Shown: positions 49,845 through 58,239, counted from the first letter of the stretch. The stretch: DNA of 64,000 nucleotides from Novosphingobium sp. Fuku2-ISO-50 (GCF_001519055.1 NZ_KQ954298.1:1-64000), one strand, 5' to 3'. Notes: generated by a model from the letters alone, not told the origin. Program-made: numbers and translations.

Positions 49845-50396
49845 ATGGAAACGGTCTTCATTGCAGGTTCGATCGCGATCAGTCGGCTCGATCAGCGGGT
49901 TAAGGATCGGATCTCGAAAGCGGTAAGTTCGGGGCTGTCCGTGGCGGTCGGGGATGCCGACGGCGCGGACACCTCGATTCAACAACACTTGGCCAGTATC
50001 AAAGCAGAGCATGTGACGGTCTATTGCAGCGGCGATCGACCGCGCAACAATGTCGGCGACTGGACGGTCGAGCATGTCTATCCGGATGCTGAGCCGGGTA
50101 CACGCGCCTATTTCACGGCAAAAGACGTGAAGATGGCAGAGGTAGCCAATTACGGCCTGATGATCTGGGACGCGAAAAGCACCGGCACCTTGAGCAACGT
50201 GATCGAGCTGCTGAAGGCCAAGAAAGCGTCTGTGGTGTTCGTCAACAAAGCCAAAACGTTCGTCAACGTCAAAGATGGCCATGCCCTCGAAACGCTGCTG
50301 GCCAATATGTCAGACGTGGCGAAGGCGAAGGCTGAAAAGAAGATGGGGCTGTCCTCGAAGGTCGCAGCATTCAATCAGCCGCAATTCGCGCTGTAA
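49845..50396 (+). CDS. SLOG-like nucleotide-binding protein
   Basis: A 183-residue Rossmann-like protein: TVFIAGSIAISRLDQRVKDR, GLSVAVGDADGADTSIQQHL, then YGLMIWDAKSTGTLSNVIEL. The GDADGAD loop and the WDAKSTGT helix cap are the ligand-binding positions of the SLOG superfamily. GGTGA lies 5 nt before ATG 49845; ATG 49833 overlaps the previous stop and is an alternative. The C-terminal ~40 residues are Lys-rich. SLOG proteins bind or make nucleotide-derived signals. Paired here with a PRTase. Confidence 0.7.
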   Translation: METVFIAGSIAISRLDQRVKDRISKAVSSGLSVAVGDADGADTSIQQHLASIKAEHVTVYCSGDRPRNNVGDWTVEHVYPDAEPGTRAYFTAKDVKMAEVANYGLMIWDAKSTGTLSNVIELLKAKKASVVFVNKAKTFVNVKDGHALETLLANMSDVAKAKAEKKMGLSSKVAAFNQPQFAL

Positions 50397-50418
50397 GCGA
50401 TGCGGCAAGGGAAGAATC

Positions 50419-50901
50419 TTGGACATTTTGAAGCGCGGACGCCGCATCGCTATCGGTATGATCGCCAGCGCCAGTCTGGCCACCTCCGCCCATGCAGGCG
50501 AGCTGGTGCAATGCTCTCACGCCGACGTGGCGGACATCTCAATATCGCTGGGAATCCGAACAGGGTTTGGTGCAGCCCTAGGCTGCATTAAGGCCCCGTT
50601 TGCGGTCGATATGACGCCCTGCGCGCCCGCGAACGGCTTTGGCATGTCGGCAGGTACGGGGACAGCTCCATTAGTGGGTATCACGCACCAATGGCAGGGC
50701 TACATGAACCATATGGGGCCGGTCATGGGCTTTCGGATGGACGAAAGCAGCTATGATTTTTCCGGCATGTTCGTTGGCTTTGGGAAGCTGACGCGGCAGT
50801 GGGATTTCCACTTGTCGCGGATCACCGGCAAGGGCGTGGCCACGGTGCCGGGAAAAGCTCCCGTCACCTATGATTGCACCTCAGTTCGGCAAAGGCTCTG
50901 A
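50419..50901 (+). CDS. Predicted secreted protein of unknown function
   Basis: A 160-residue protein that starts with TTG 50419 behind an AGGGAAG binding site. It has a signal peptide (RRIAIGMIASASLATSAHAG, cleavage near AHA-GEL). The mature part holds four Cys (VQCSHADV, LGCIKAPF, TPCAPANG, DCTSV), which could form two disulfides, and Met-rich segments (YMNHMGPVMGFRMDE). I do not recognise it. It lies 22 nt after the SLOG gene and could be the third gene of that unit, or an exclusion or entry factor beside the transfer genes. Confidence 0.55.
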   Translation: MDILKRGRRIAIGMIASASLATSAHAGELVQCSHADVADISISLGIRTGFGAALGCIKAPFAVDMTPCAPANGFGMSAGTGTAPLVGITHQWQGYMNHMGPVMGFRMDESSYDFSGMFVGFGKLTRQWDFHLSRITGKGVATVPGKAPVTYDCTSVRQRL

Positions 50902-51002
50902 CCAGCGCATTGATCACGCGGAAGGGTTGTCGAGCCCACTTCGGCGCGCCGGAAAGCGGCTCTGCTTCCCCGGCGAAATTTATTTTTGCCTAAGGGCCAA
51001 AA

Positions 51003-51019
51003 CCGCCCGTTTTGGGCGG
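51003..51019. terminator. Hairpin with T-rich flanks after the secreted protein gene
   Basis: CCGCCC-N5-GGGCGG followed on the plus strand by CGCATTTTGC and on the minus strand by TTTTGG. It can stop transcripts in either direction and separates the 50419 gene from the small peptide gene. Confidence 0.5.
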
Positions 51020-51106
51020 CGCATTTTGCTAAATAGAAGGCAACGCTTTCAACGCGCTGCCCGTTTGTGGGGTCGGTCTTCCCTGCTAAAACGGGGAGAA
51101 AAGTTG

Positions 51107-51166
51107 ATGATAGATTCTAATCTATTGATCGTAGCGGTGCTGCTTATCGTTTCAATGCGTAAGTGA
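51107..51166 (+). CDS. 19-residue hydrophobic peptide, type I toxin-like
   Basis: The frame encodes MIDSNLLIVAVLLIVSMRK: a single hydrophobic helix with a short polar start and a basic end. A strong GGGGAG lies 8 nt before the ATG, and the frame is framed by a hairpin upstream (51003-51019) and a terminator-like hairpin at once downstream. This is the size and shape of small membrane toxins such as Ibs, and of membrane-regulatory peptides. No antisense RNA could be shown, so the class is unproven. Confidence 0.5.
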   Translation: MIDSNLLIVAVLLIVSMRK

Positions 51167-51170
51167 GCTA

Positions 51171-51207
51171 AAGCGGGGGAGGATAAGCCCCCCCCTCCCT
51201 TTTGCTT
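51171..51207. terminator. Terminator-like hairpin between the peptide gene and the convergent DUF4238-like gene
   Basis: GGGAGG (51177-51182) pairs with CCTCCC (51194-51199) and is followed by TTTT. AAGC/GCTT flank it on both sides. It starts 4 nt after the stop of the peptide gene. Confidence 0.6.
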
Positions 51208-51985
51208 AATCGCCGTGAACAGCCAAGTCGATGCCGGGGCAGGCACTAAGGTCGCGGGCAAAGACGTAATCTTTGGCCCATTGCCGTTGGGCAGCGTTGA
51301 GCAGGGAAACGAATCTGCCTGTAACGGGTCCGCTAAGCCCATTCAGCATGAAGGCCAGGGTCGGTGTGATCGGGACGATGGGTCGGTGCGGCGCGTCGGG
51401 CACGCAAAACTCACCCTCGCTGGCTGTCAGAAGGCCCCAGGAATGTCCCGCCATATCGGCCACTACTCGGTCGATGTTGAGCCTGATGACGGGAGCGGCA
51501 ATGTCGCGCGCAGCGATGCTTCCGTCCGCTCTAAAGCCGATTATGTTATTCTTTTCCAGGTTTTCGAGTTCGTCCCGCGTATAAGCAACACGAGGCGTTC
51601 CTGACGTCTCTAGCGTCTGACTGGCAAGCTGACGGCGGTGGGCACGTGTGCCCCACAGGGCAAAAAATTCGGTGATGGTATGCTGCCGGGCAGGACTGGT
51701 GCGGAATTGACCTTCGGCCAGCACATCATCCGTGAGCTGCTGGAAACAGTCCTCGATCTGCTTCATGAAACCCTGCTCAGCCCCATGACTCCACGCGCGA
51801 TCGGCGCAGAACATAGAATCGTTCGGCCGTGCCTTTCGACGTTTACCGTTTTTCCAATCGAGCAGATCGACGCCGCCGGCTCCGACGAACCGCCCGATGC
51901 TCTTGGCCGGGTAGACATGCTGCCTGATCGTCAATTCGTGCGGGTTGCCCGGTTGGGTTTTCTCGGATCGGCTTGGCTTGTCCAT
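51206..51985 (-). CDS. DUF4238-like protein
   Basis: A 259-residue protein. The N-terminal HELTIRQHVYPAKSIGRFVG fits the DUF4238 start, where a conserved QH/HH-x-V-P pair opens the domain, followed by RPNDSMFCADRAW and a helical middle (FMKQIEDCFQQLTDDVLAEG). The C-terminal half has FCVPDAPHRPIVPITPTLAF, a segment seen in this family as a paired VPD/PIVP strand. DUF4238 proteins are unannotated but frequent in defence-rich regions. It is transcribed in the same sense as the TIGR04141-like gene, 255 nt upstream. Confidence 0.6.
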   Translation of the reverse strand: MDKPSRSEKTQPGNPHELTIRQHVYPAKSIGRFVGAGGVDLLDWKNGKRRKARPNDSMFCADRAWSHGAEQGFMKQIEDCFQQLTDDVLAEGQFRTSPARQHTITEFFALWGTRAHRRQLASQTLETSGTPRVAYTRDELENLEKNNIIGFRADGSIAARDIAAPVIRLNIDRVVADMAGHSWGLLTASEGEFCVPDAPHRPIVPITPTLAFMLNGLSGPVTGRFVSLLNAAQRQWAKDYVFARDLSACPGIDLAVHGD

Positions 51986-52240
51986 GATAGTTATCCCGAG
52001 CGTTTTGAAATGGTCGTCTCGATGAATAGCAAGCCGATTTACCGCTTCTTTCGACAGATGTCCGCTGGCTATGCTACCTGTTGATCGACAACGATCCCAC
52101 CATTTAGTTGTCAGCCTGGCGGTTGCAGTATGAACGACCGGCTACTGTCTTAGAACTAATCCGAGGTGCTCAACAACAACTCTGTCGGCGTGGTTCCGAC
52201 AACACTCCGTGGGCGATGGAGCAGGAAGCTTGGCGAACGT

Positions 52241-53908
52241 TTATGCATGCTGCTTTTCAATGAGGTGAACCTCGACCGTGAACCCCATGAGTTCAAGCCT
52301 TTGCGCGGCCGATCTCAAGCTGACTTTACTGAAGAAGGGCAGGCCAAGATTCTTCGAGCGCTTGTAAGCATGGCGCATGATGCCATACACAATTCGGTAC
52401 TCGGACGTGGTTGGCTTCTTCTGCCGACCGTCAGGCAGGATGCTCTCGAACCCCTTCTTCTTAGTTTCCTTTTGCCGCTTCAGCGCTTTGGTGCGCATCT
52501 CAATGCGGAAGGTGGCATCGCGCACGAACGATTCCGCCGAGACTACGCCTTGATTCCATAAGTGGCTGATCGGATCCGATCCATGCCCATCCTTCAGATG
52601 AATAAAGGCCTTATCCCGTGACAAGAAATCGCATGGCTCGATATTAGCACCGGTGGCGCTGGCAGGCGAGACCTTGACCTGGTCTAGCATCAGTAAGTCC
52701 GGATCGGCATTGAGTTCGTTTATCAACTCTCGCTCGTTGAGCGCCTTGGTCTTCGCAACCAAGGGCTTCTTGCTGAGAAACTTCTGGAAATCGGCTTCGA
52801 CACTTTGGTAAAAATTGTTGTCGATGCAGTACCAGTCTCCCGCAAACAGAACATAAGTGCTGCCCTTGTGCATGGTCTCGAACACCATGCAGTCGTAGAC
52901 CTTGCGCCTGTTTGGTCGCTGACCTTGGCCATCGATGACGACCCGGACCTCATGGCTAGCCTTGATATCCTGTATGCAGGTGAGCTCCGCTGGCCTGCCG
53001 CTCTTCAATTCCTGAATGTAATCCTCGATCGTCAGTTCGCCGTAGGCCCTTTTACTGCCGCTGCGGAAGCCAACGCCGAAAAAACCGATCTCGTGGGACT
53101 GTTCCGGATCGATGACCTCAGGGATCGTGAGGTGGAGGTCGGAGGGCTGGTCTGCCAGCAAGAGCTGAACCTCGTTGTAGATGAGATCGTCGAGGGTTTC
53201 GGCAATATCGGCCTCCCGCACAGGCGTGACCTGATCGATGAAGGCATAGTCCTTCTTGTAATCCTGTGCCTCGAACAGCTTGAGCGCTTTCCGGCACTTG
53301 TTGGCAATGGTGGTAGGAATGATACGGGTGTTTAGCGTCAGAGCGTCGCGACCGGCGAGAGAATTGGCGAAATCGGTATCGGTTGGCACTCCGCCCGCTA
53401 GACGGAAAAGGTCTCGTTCGACATCGATCCCGAACCCACCCAGGTCGGACTTACGACTTGCCTGCATGCGCTTCTGGAACGACGTTGCATCGAGTGTTGC
53501 AACATCGACGTTTTTAAGGCTGGCCCTTGCCACCGAATTGAGCGCGACCTTGAGGCCGAAGTTGCGTTCGAACGCATTCGCCTGGAGTGAGAGGTGGGCA
53601 GCGCCAAAGGCGAACGCGAAAGTCCGCTTACTTTTCTTCCCCGTGGTGACGTCGAGAAACAGTACCGCCGAACAACTCTGGTTCTGGAGTTTGAGCGGGT
53701 CGCCTACAACGAAGGCGTTGACGAAACCAAGCCAGCCAGGGGCAGACCCGCCGGTCTGTTCGTGGAACAGCCTGCCGGTGGTTGCCGCCTGTTCCGCTAG
53801 CTTCTTGTTATCGCGGACGGCTTCATCGACAGTATAATCCTTGCGCAGCAGGCGAATTGAAATCGTGGATGTAGAATCGGCTGGCGCTTTGGTGCGTTTC
53901 GCAATCAT
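52241..53908 (-). CDS. TIGR04141/DUF6119-like sporadically distributed protein
   Basis: A 555-residue protein that matches the TIGR04141 family in overall plan: ISIRLLRKDYTVDEAVRDNK start, LFLDVTTGKKSKRTFAFAFG, ALNSVARASLKNVDVATLD, then LNTRIIPTTIANKCRKALKLF, and the late GDWYCIDNNFYQSVEADFQK and IHLKDGHGSDPISHLWNQG. The family has patchy distribution and unknown function, often in variable or defence islands. ATG 53908 has GGAGG 9 nt upstream; ATG 53914 and 53932 are alternatives. It is monocistronic, followed at a distance by the DUF4238-like gene. Confidence 0.75.
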   Translation of the reverse strand: MIAKRTKAPADSTSTISIRLLRKDYTVDEAVRDNKKLAEQAATTGRLFHEQTGGSAPGWLGFVNAFVVGDPLKLQNQSCSAVLFLDVTTGKKSKRTFAFAFGAAHLSLQANAFERNFGLKVALNSVARASLKNVDVATLDATSFQKRMQASRKSDLGGFGIDVERDLFRLAGGVPTDTDFANSLAGRDALTLNTRIIPTTIANKCRKALKLFEAQDYKKDYAFIDQVTPVREADIAETLDDLIYNEVQLLLADQPSDLHLTIPEVIDPEQSHEIGFFGVGFRSGSKRAYGELTIEDYIQELKSGRPAELTCIQDIKASHEVRVVIDGQGQRPNRRKVYDCMVFETMHKGSTYVLFAGDWYCIDNNFYQSVEADFQKFLSKKPLVAKTKALNERELINELNADPDLLMLDQVKVSPASATGANIEPCDFLSRDKAFIHLKDGHGSDPISHLWNQGVVSAESFVRDATFRIEMRTKALKRQKETKKKGFESILPDGRQKKPTTSEYRIVYGIMRHAYKRSKNLGLPFFSKVSLRSAAQRLELMGFTVEVHLIEKQHA

Positions 53909-54313
53909 CAGCATTGGCCTCCCCAATCTCATATCGAGGGAGGATATAGAATGTTCTGTTGTATTTTAAGGGATTTTATCGCCCGAAATTGCCTTTGTTC
54001 AATTTTGGGGCACTAGTCCGTAAGTCTGTGTACATCCTCTCTCACCCAAGTCACGCATCAGATAATTTTTCTTCCTACGAACCTGACAGCGCGAGGCCAT
54101 AAAACTTCGCGTTCGGTGCCCATGCTGACCGGCTTAATCTATGACCCCCACGATCGCATTAGGAGGAGGGAATGTCGGGCGTGTTGGCGGATAAGTTTAT
54201 ACGTTGAATGGATTGTGTGCGTCCAGACGGCGCTGCTGGTTGATGCGATGCTCGGGTCAATCCACAATTTAATCGTAATGCTGTGAGTTTGCTCAAGAGC
54301 GATCGGCAGGGCC
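53909..54313. other. Low-G+C gap with an 11-codon frame behind a strong ribosome binding site
   Basis: No long gene. An AGGAGGAGG sequence directly precedes ATG 54172, which opens an 11-codon frame (MSGVLADKFIR, stop 54207). It could be a leader peptide of the operon that starts at 54388 or chance. Promoters for both divergent units should lie here. Confidence 0.35.
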
Positions 54314-54350
54314 GTGTCAGGTACTACCCATAAAGATGTTGACATTGTCA
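54314..54350 (+). promoter_or_regulatory. Palindromic operator and -35 candidate of the QueC/ImmA/PIN operon
   Basis: TGACA-T-TGTCA (54340-54350) is a perfect palindrome that overlaps a TTGACA -35 (54339-54344). GTGTCAGG occurs 25 nt upstream and CTGACAGG just before the start codon. The operon's own HTH protein is the likely binder. The -10 is weak. Confidence 0.45.
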
Positions 54351-54387
54351 GGCTTTTCCTTCACTCAAGCTGACAGGAGGGCTTCGT

Positions 54388-54957
54388 ATGAGTGATGGTC
54401 CGTACCGTTCGTTGCCGATGTCGCCGAAGTGGAAGCAGGCCGCTAAGCGAGCCTATCTGTCATCGTTCTCGCCTTCTGAAATCTCTGAAGCCCTTCAGCA
54501 GGCGGCGGAGCGTGACTGTCGTGCGGAGCTGTCGACCGGCCTCTTGCGCAAGGTAACAACGTTGCTTATCGGGCCGGACGAGCCGGGGCTCTTCTTCGAT
54601 TTACGGATCACCGACCTAAATGCGCTACACCGCGAATGCGCTTCGACCATGGAGCATGGGTTCGTGAGCAACGCGATCGAGGCGCTGCAGAACGGCGAGC
54701 GCGGTCAGGCAGCACTCCAGTGGGCGGCCGAGGCCAGCGTGTCGGATCGCCTGCTTGCCGGCAGTCGCCAAATTGAGGAACATGTGCAACGCGAAGCTAC
54801 CGATTACCGGGCTCGATCCACTCGCTCGCGGCTCGAAGAGGCGCATGGCGGTGTAGAAGTGTCTGGCGTCGCGCGGATGATGTTGCGTGCTCCTAACGCG
54901 CCAGCGCGAACCCGCACCGTTGTCTATTCCGGTCTCGATGATGGACCTGCATTGTGA
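54388..54957 (+). CDS. First gene of the QueC/ImmA/PIN operon, function unknown
   Basis: A 189-residue, mostly helical protein with an N-terminal WKQAAKRAYLSSFSPSEISE, a middle LFFDLRITDLNALHRECAST and a basic C-terminal part (RARSTRSRLEEAHGGVEVSG). I see no catalytic motif. GGAGG 8 nt upstream supports ATG 54388. The stop overlaps the GTG start of the QueC-like gene, so the two proteins are probably made in equal amounts and may form a complex, comparable in position to small QatB of the Qat system, though I see no sequence similarity that would prove it. Confidence 0.6.
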   Translation: MSDGPYRSLPMSPKWKQAAKRAYLSSFSPSEISEALQQAAERDCRAELSTGLLRKVTTLLIGPDEPGLFFDLRITDLNALHRECASTMEHGFVSNAIEALQNGERGQAALQWAAEASVSDRLLAGSRQIEEHVQREATDYRARSTRSRLEEAHGGVEVSGVARMMLRAPNAPARTRTVVYSGLDDGPAL

Positions 54958-56342
54958 CTGCCAAGACATATCATGTCGCAAACGCGGTGCCTCACCGTGT
55001 TGATGCTATCGAGCCAGGAGAATTGGCACGCGACGGCGCGCGCGTGGCTACGCTTGGTGAGACCATAACTTTGTCGATCGAAGGGCTGAAGGACTTCTTC
55101 TTTGCCAGTTGGCGTCCTGATCTGATCGACCTGCTCGTGATCGCAGCCGCCGTCGAATATTGCGATCTTAGCGTTCGGCGGCCGGCATGGGGCTGGGCAC
55201 GGTCGTTTGACCTGTTAGTCGCGGTGGATGAGGATGAGAAATGGGGCTCGCCGCCGGTTCGTAACGCACTCGAGGAAGCGCTCGCTTTTCTTACCGGAGA
55301 TCGGTGGAGTGTGAGCTTTACCAAACGCCGCAATCCAGTCGAGGAGACCAAGTCTCGTCGCCTCGATCTCGACACCCCCGACAAGGTGATCATGCCTTAT
55401 AGCGACGGGCTCGATTCCCGGGCAGTCGCCGCGATCGTCGAGGAACAGGAGAAAGGCGGCCTCGTCCGTGTCCGCCTCGGCTCTAAGGGCGTCGATAGTG
55501 CGAAGGTTCCGCGCAAAAAGCGTCGTTTCGCTATCGTTCCGTTCGACGTGAAGCTGGGCAAGCGGCAGCGCGTCGAATCGTCTGCTCGCTCACGTGGCTT
55601 CAAGTTCGCGATCATCACAGGCATCGCCGCGCAACTGGCGCCCGTCAGCCGTATCGTGGTTACAGAGAGCGGGCAGGGTGCGCTTGGACCCATCCTTGCC
55701 TCGTCCGGACAGGGCTATCCCGACTATCGCGTCCATCCCGCATTTACCCGACGTATCGAGAGGCTGTTCCTAGCCCTCACCGACAAGGCCCCAACCTATG
55801 AATATCCTCGTATCTGGCACACCAAGGGCGAAACTCTCGCCGCGGCGAGCGCGCTTGCCAACCCACCAACCTGGCACGATACGCGTTCGTGCTGGCAGGA
55901 TTCTCGTCGCGTCAGCTTTGAAGGCGAGCGCCGTCAGTGCGGTATCTGTGCAGCTTGCATGTTGCGACGTATGAGCATCCACAGCGCTGGGATCGACGAG
56001 CCAAACTCGCGGTATATCTGGGAAAACCTCGGCGCGGCCGAGATGGAAGACGGCATCGTGGCAGGTTTCTCCGGCATGTCACCCGCTTTTCGCGAATATG
56101 GGCTCGCCGGCATCCTGCATCTCGATCATCTCGCGGCGCTCAGCGGCTCTGCTCTGCATGAGCGAGTTGTCCGCCGGGTCGCGCGTGAAACCGCCGATGC
56201 GCTTGGGATCGAGATGTCCGAAGGCGAACGAGCCCTAAAGAGCTTGCTTGCACGACACCGATTGGAGTGGCTTGGCTTCCTAGCCAGCCTAGGCAGTCGT
56301 TCGTTCGTCGCCCGAGTGGCCATGGTGTCACCATGGCACTGA
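54954..56342 (+). CDS. QueC-like PP-loop ATPase
   Basis: A 462-residue protein with GTG start. The PP-loop motif PYSDGLDS is at 148-155 (QueC has SGGxDS), and a Cys cluster at Cys313, Cys329, Cys332 and Cys335 (RQCGICAACMLRR) matches the zinc site of QueC. QueC makes the deazaguanine preQ0, but this protein is about twice as long and stands among defence-type genes, like QatC of the Qat system and the QueC-like protein of type IV CBASS. The N-terminal ~140 residues are an extra domain. A role in adenylating or modifying a protein or nucleotide target is likely; the target is unknown. Confidence 0.8.
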   Translation: MTAKTYHVANAVPHRVDAIEPGELARDGARVATLGETITLSIEGLKDFFFASWRPDLIDLLVIAAAVEYCDLSVRRPAWGWARSFDLLVAVDEDEKWGSPPVRNALEEALAFLTGDRWSVSFTKRRNPVEETKSRRLDLDTPDKVIMPYSDGLDSRAVAAIVEEQEKGGLVRVRLGSKGVDSAKVPRKKRRFAIVPFDVKLGKRQRVESSARSRGFKFAIITGIAAQLAPVSRIVVTESGQGALGPILASSGQGYPDYRVHPAFTRRIERLFLALTDKAPTYEYPRIWHTKGETLAAASALANPPTWHDTRSCWQDSRRVSFEGERRQCGICAACMLRRMSIHSAGIDEPNSRYIWENLGAAEMEDGIVAGFSGMSPAFREYGLAGILHLDHLAALSGSALHERVVRRVARETADALGIEMSEGERALKSLLARHRLEWLGFLASLGSRSFVARVAMVSPWH

Positions 56343-57514
56343 TTCCGGACAGCCTATCGCCGAAGAATTTGGGAGACTTGCTCCGTCAGGCTCGCGAGAA
56401 CGCGAGGATCACTCAGGCTGCTGCGGCAGCCCTGCTTGATGTCGCGCGCACCACTGTGGTCGCGATGGAACAGGGGCAGCGTCGGCCGAGGGTCGACGAG
56501 CTGCAAAAACTCGCGGTGTTCTATGGCCTGTCGCTCAATGAGTTGCTCCGCCAGGATAGCGTCCGCGTCGATTTGCGGCCGCGTTTCCGTCAAACCGGCG
56601 AGCAGAACGACAGGCTGCAAGCTGCGGTCGATCTGCTCAACCATCTCGTTCAGGCCGAGGTGGAGTTAGAGGATGTGTTGGGCATCCAGCGCACGCGACT
56701 CGATCCGCCGGAGCGTCCGCTGCTGCCGGGCAATGTCGGATCTCAGGCTGAGCAGGACGCAGCTGAACTCCGGCTATGGCTGGGCTTAGGACTGGCGCCG
56801 GTCCATGATATAGTGAGCCTGCTTGAACTGCAGCTGGGCGCGCGTGTCTATATCCGCAAGCTCGATCCGAAGATTTCCGGCCTTTACGCCTTCGACGAAC
56901 GTGCAGGTGCCTGCATCCTACTCAATGCCGACCATCCGCGTGAGCGCCGCACCCAATCCGGTGCGCACGAACTGGGGCATTTCATTTCGACTCGTCACGC
57001 GCCGGATACGCTTCATGACGGCACCCTCGAATCGACCCGTGAGGAGCGCTATGCGAACACTTTTGCGCGCTGTTTCCTCACTCCGGCTCGAGCCGTGCAT
57101 GTCAAATTCCAGGAGCTGACTGCCGGTGCTTCCAAGCTAACCCGCCGGCACATCATCCTGCTCGCCCATATCTTCGGGGTGTCACGTGAGGCGATGGTGC
57201 GCCGCCTTGAGGAGCTGGGGCTCGCAAAGCCCGGTACCTGGGATTGGTTTGTCCATCAGGGTGGCATCACCGATGCGCAGGCACGGGAGGTGCTCGGTGA
57301 CCTGATCCTGCCGGACGATGCAAAAATAGACGCGCGGCGCCAGATTTCGATGCGCATGGGTGTGATGGCTAGCGAAAGCTGGCGCCAGGCTCTGCTGAGC
57401 GAGGGGCAGATTGCCAGGCTCCTTCACATTGACCGCGTCGACGCTCGAGCCCTTATTGACGAGTTTGAAGCGGAAGGAGCTGAGACGGATGGATCCCGTT
57501 CGTTTTCGGCCTGA
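56333..57514 (+). CDS. XRE-HTH/ImmA-IrrE metallopeptidase
   Basis: A 393-residue protein. Residues about 12-70 are an XRE HTH (LGDLLRQARENARITQAAAA, TTVVAMEQGQRRPRVDELQK). After a helical linker comes an ImmA/IrrE zinc peptidase domain with HELGH at 212-216 and a following EERYANTFARCFLTP that contains the third ligand Glu region. RQISMRMGVMASESWRQALLSEGQIARLL closes the protein. Such proteins cleave repressors or antitoxins on a signal and often repress their own operon. The start overlaps the end of the QueC-like gene, and the end overlaps the PIN gene by 26 nt. Confidence 0.85.
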   Translation: MALIPDSLSPKNLGDLLRQARENARITQAAAAALLDVARTTVVAMEQGQRRPRVDELQKLAVFYGLSLNELLRQDSVRVDLRPRFRQTGEQNDRLQAAVDLLNHLVQAEVELEDVLGIQRTRLDPPERPLLPGNVGSQAEQDAAELRLWLGLGLAPVHDIVSLLELQLGARVYIRKLDPKISGLYAFDERAGACILLNADHPRERRTQSGAHELGHFISTRHAPDTLHDGTLESTREERYANTFARCFLTPARAVHVKFQELTAGASKLTRRHIILLAHIFGVSREAMVRRLEELGLAKPGTWDWFVHQGGITDAQAREVLGDLILPDDAKIDARRQISMRMGVMASESWRQALLSEGQIARLLHIDRVDARALIDEFEAEGAETDGSRSFSA

Positions 57515-58136
57515 ACCACCGCTTGTCGCCGACGCTAGCGTCTGGGTAAACCTTGTCGCCGGAGGCCGTGCGACCGACGTGCTGCGCGCTTTGGCCGCGT
57601 CTACAATCATTCCAAGCATCGTGCTCGGCGAACTTGAACGTGGTCGCGATAGGGGGCGTAGCACCTACGCTGCTATCACGCCGCTGATCGCGGACGGTTA
57701 CATAACTGTAATGGATTTGCCGGAGGCAGCAGAGGGCATCTACCTGAGCTTGGTTGCGGGACGAGCCAGTCAGACATTGGATGACGGGGAGGCGGCTACA
57801 CTTGCGCTCGCTCTTCACCTCGGCACAACTGCTTTGATCGACGAGCGCAAGGCAATTGGCGTCGCCACAGCACGTTTTCCTGACTTGACCGTCGCCACGA
57901 CCACCGACCTTCTACTAAGCGCACAGATCCGCTTGATGCTGGACGCTGACACGCTTGCTACGGTGCTGTTCGCGTCGCTTACGCAAGCGCGAATGCGGGT
58001 TCCCGACCATCTTCTCAATGAGGTCTGTGACTGCCTCGGACCCGAAAGAGTGCGGCTGTGCTTGAGCCTTCCCGCGCGTGTCCGGACCGGTCTGGCCGAC
58101 GCAGCCGAAGCTTCGGAAATTCGCGACTCCGATTGA
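57489..58136 (+). CDS. PIN-like nuclease, last gene of the QueC/ImmA operon
   Basis: A 215-residue PIN-like protein. The acidic residues are Asp15 in VADASVWVNLVAGG, Glu48/Glu50 in IVLGELERGRDRG, Asp98-Glu101 in TLDDGEAATLALAL and Asp118 in ALIDERKAIG. The DDGEA...IDERxA pattern fits the DUF3368-like branch. A C-terminal ~80 residues extend beyond the PIN domain. GGAG lies 9 nt before ATG 57489. It is likely the effector nuclease or toxin of the operon, held in check by the HTH-ImmA protein. Confidence 0.8.
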   Translation: MDPVRFRPEPPLVADASVWVNLVAGGRATDVLRALAASTIIPSIVLGELERGRDRGRSTYAAITPLIADGYITVMDLPEAAEGIYLSLVAGRASQTLDDGEAATLALALHLGTTALIDERKAIGVATARFPDLTVATTTDLLLSAQIRLMLDADTLATVLFASLTQARMRVPDHLLNEVCDCLGPERVRLCLSLPARVRTGLADAAEASEIRDSD

Positions 58137-58239
58137 AAGAAATCGAAGCACTCTTGGTCAGTCACTGCCGGCCCAGCTTACCATGCTTGTGAACCTATGG
58201 CAGCTATTGACGGGCAAGTTTGGACCCGCGAATGGCCGT

